A stretch of 64,000 bases of DNA from the NCBI GenBank assembly GCA_029959325.1, contig JASCPF010000003.1, forward strand, positions 1 to 64,000, in the 5' to 3' direction. Origin of the DNA: Microbacteriaceae bacterium PS02068 (lineage in GTDB: Bacteria; Actinomycetota; Actinomycetes; Actinomycetales; Microbacteriaceae). Position 1 is the first letter of the stretch; every line of letters begins with the position of its first letter. Positions 62,468-64,000 of this stretch are shown here, one piece after another. The notes under the pieces were generated by a model. That model did not search any database, was not told the DNA's origin, and was given only the letters and a program-made list of their open reading frames with translations. The position numbers and the translations under genes are program-made.

Positions 62468-64000
62468 CAGTGGGCTCCCGTCGGGGTGAAGGCGGGGAGC
62501 GTCTCGCCCGAACTCCTCCAATTCGAGGGGTCGGTGCCCTGATCGGAGGTATCCAGCGCGGTCTGCGTCGAAAGTGGAGGAGTTCGGGACGCGGCCTCGT
62601 CGCGACGGGCGTGCGCGCCGACCGATTCGGGGCGGGCCTGCGCTGCCGCGACGAGCGCTGCGGCGACCTCGAGCAGGTTTTCGTCCTCGTACTCGGCCTC
62701 GGCCTCGGGTGTGCGCACGGCGCCGCGCCAGCCCGCGATGACGGATGCCGCGTGATCGAGCCCCTGCGCATCGCGCACGAGGCCCGCGTCGGCCCACATC
62801 AGCTCCTGCAGCGCGGCCCGCGAGAACGGGGGAGCGGGGGTGCCGGCGGCGGATTCTGTCCCGACGGCCGGCGCGGCACGAGGGAACGAGTCTGCGGCGG
62901 GCCAGTCGCCGCGCGCGGCATCGGCGGCGATCGCGTCGCCGGCGCGCGCGCCGAAGACCGCGCCCTCCAGCAGTGAGTTGGATGCCAGGCGGTTCGCACC
63001 GTGAACGCCTGTGCGCGCCGCCTCGCCCACCGCATAGAGGCCCGGCAGGCTGGTGCGGCCGTCGAGGTCTGTGCTCACGCCGCCCATCAGGTAGTGCGCG
63101 GCGGGCGTCACGGGGATCGGCTCGCGCGCCCAGTCTTCGCCGCGTGCGCGCACGGCGGCGTCGATCGTCGGGAAGCGCTTCTTCAGGAACGCGGCGGTGC
63201 GCTTCGCCTTGCCGTCGGTGCCGTCGGGCCCGAGCCCCGTGGCATCCAGGAGCGCGGGCCGGCCGTCCTGTTCGGTCATGACGTCTGCGATCGCCCGCGC
63301 AACCACGTCGCGTGGGGCGAGCTCGGCATCGGGGTGGATGTCGAGCATGAAGCGCCTGCCCTGCTCGTCGCGCAGGACGGCGCCCTCGCCGCGCACGGCT
63401 TCGGACACCAGGAACGCGTCGGCGTCTGCCGTGGCCGGCAGCACCGTGGGGTGGAACTGGAAGAACTCCAGGTCGACGACGGCGGCGCCCGCTCGCAGAG
63501 CCGCAGCGATGCCGTCACCGGTCGCAACGGGCGGGTTCGTCGTGTGCGCGTAGAGCTGCCCCGCTCCGCCGGTCGCGAGGACGACGGCATCGGCCGGGAT
63601 GACCTCGCGTCGCTCGTCGTCGATCAGCACGTCGATGCCGGTGACACGGCCCCTCGACAAGCTCGGGGACCGGTCGGGGCCGGGTGCCAGCTCGGGGCTC
63701 GGGGACCGCTCGGAGCCGGGTGCCGGTTCGGTGACGAGGTCGATCAGGAAGGCGTGCTCGATCACGCGTGCCGCGCTCGCGCGCAGGCGGGCGACGAGCG
63801 CCTTCTCGATCGCGGTTCCGGTGGCGTCGCCACCGGCGTGCAGGATCCGCGGGTACGAGTGCGCTGCCTCGAGGCCCTTGACGTATTCGCCGTCGGCCGC
63901 GCGGTCGAAGGCGACGCCGAGTGCGATCAGCTCGCGGATGCGGTCGGGGCCCTCATCCACGAGCACCTGCACCGCGGCGGGGTCGCTGAGGCCCGCCCCC
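62467..64000 (-). CDS. nadB: L-aspartate oxidase (N-terminus beyond window edge)
   Basis: NadB oxidises L-aspartate to iminoaspartate with FAD, the first step of de novo NAD synthesis. About 511 residues are visible; the frame runs off the right edge at residues GGLSDPAAVQVLVDEGPDRI. Family segments are HSYPRILHAGGDATG, DAVVLATGGAGQLYAHTTNP, DLEFFQFHPT, YLMGGVSTDLDGRTSLPGLY and EAARTGVHGANRLASNSLLE. A repeat-derived insertion (TEPAPGSERSPSPELAPG and onward) lies in a loop, and the C-terminal 30 residues come from another dispersed palindrome. Both seem to be tolerated in frame. Confidence 0.95.
   Translation of the reverse strand, partial: GAGLSDPAAVQVLVDEGPDRIRELIALGVAFDRAADGEYVKGLEAAHSYPRILHAGGDATGTAIEKALVARLRASAARVIEHAFLIDLVTEPAPGSERSPSPELAPGPDRSPSLSRGRVTGIDVLIDDERREVIPADAVVLATGGAGQLYAHTTNPPVATGDGIAAALRAGAAVVDLEFFQFHPTVLPATADADAFLVSEAVRGEGAVLRDEQGRRFMLDIHPDAELAPRDVVARAIADVMTEQDGRPALLDATGLGPDGTDGKAKRTAAFLKKRFPTIDAAVRARGEDWAREPIPVTPAAHYLMGGVSTDLDGRTSLPGLYAVGEAARTGVHGANRLASNSLLEGAVFGARAGDAIAADAARGDWPAADSFPRAAPAVGTESAAGTPAPPFSRAALQELMWADAGLVRDAQGLDHAASVIAGWRGAVRTPEAEAEYEDENLLEVAAALVAAAQARPESVGAHARRDEAASRTPPLSTQTALDTSDQGTDPSNWRSSGETLPAFTPTGAH
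62506..62588. repeat. Dispersed palindromic repeat, family B copy 2 (83 bp)
   Basis: GCCCGAACTCCTCCA (62506-62520) and TGGAGGAGTTCGGG (62575-62588) are the same arms as at 5464-5547 and enclose a different centre. The copy lies wholly inside the 3' end of nadB, supplying most of its last 30-40 residues in frame, just before the nadC start. Confidence 0.87.
63650..63735. repeat. Dispersed repeat family A inside nadB
   Basis: CCCCTCGACAAGCTCGGGGA (63650-63669) is followed by CCGG and by degenerate copies of GCTCGGGGACCG up to about 63735. The core matches the family A element after the PIN-PhoH gene and that in hisS. It is read in frame by nadB as SPSLSRGR and neighbouring Pro/Ser/Gly residues. 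Confidence 0.8.

Overview
The window is very GC-rich, its genes start often with GTG and overlap by 1-4 bases, and its content (PIN-PhoH fusion, DUF501, DUF4307, DUF4245, GlpX-type fructose bisphosphatase, AI-2E family transporter) is that of an actinobacterium. The gene complement fits Microbacteriaceae, most likely Microbacterium or a close relative; this is inference from content, not from a marker gene. Gene order from about 4.6 to 43.8 kb follows the skeleton known from Mycobacterium tuberculosis: mazG, eno, ftsB-like, DUF501, then greA, DUF4307, small membrane protein, TrhA, Z-prenyl synthase, PIN-PhoH, fumC, glpX, DUF4245, xseB/xseA, ispH, ychF.

Layout. 0-7 kb: partial DUF1028 gene, ppc, nhaA, mazG, hisS. 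7-14.8 kb: SGNH hydrolase, DUF1905/OmdA protein, O-methyltransferase, eno, ftsB-like, DUF501, a secreted subtilase with a C-terminal anchor, and a type II NADH dehydrogenase. 14.8-22.3 kb: a tRNA read as Leu(UAA), MpaB-like oxygenase, a coupled PLP enzyme and sugar-lactone oxidase, LemA, AI-2E-type transporter, ilvA. 22.3-31.4 kb: greA, DUF4307, TrhA, prenyl synthase, class V aminotransferase, PIN-PhoH, a two-component pair, fumC. 31.4-43.8 kb: carbonic anhydrase, DUF4245, exonuclease VII, ispH, MOSC, fba and glpX (divergent), rmuC, exonuclease, methyltransferase, ychF.

43.8-51.5 kb is an accessory region. It has an AT-richer unrecognised membrane protein, a Phd/VapC toxin-antitoxin pair with an operator, an ECF sigma factor coupled to a single-pass membrane protein, a BLUF photoreceptor coupled to an 86-residue partner, and a frameshifted membrane protein. 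51.5-59.3 kb is mostly transport: two DHA2-type MFS pumps, an HTH-only LysR-like protein, a 39-residue Cys-rich peptide, a PfpI-family protein, DUF1345 and an ABC exporter. 59.4-64 kb is a minus-strand run nadB (cut by the right edge), nadC, cysteine desulfurase and a family 2 glycosyltransferase. The NAD genes make quinolinate and nicotinate mononucleotide, and the desulfurase plausibly supplies sulfur for NadA, which is not visible here.

The most unusual structure is a set of dispersed imperfect palindromes. There are two 76-bp copies (8469, 41809) and two copies of 83-84 bp (5464, 62506). A third family with a GACAGGCTCAGGGACC-like core occurs three times, twice in frame inside conserved enzymes (hisS, nadB). 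A fourth repeat fills the spacer between xseB and xseA. No rRNA, insertion sequence, prophage or CRISPR array was seen.
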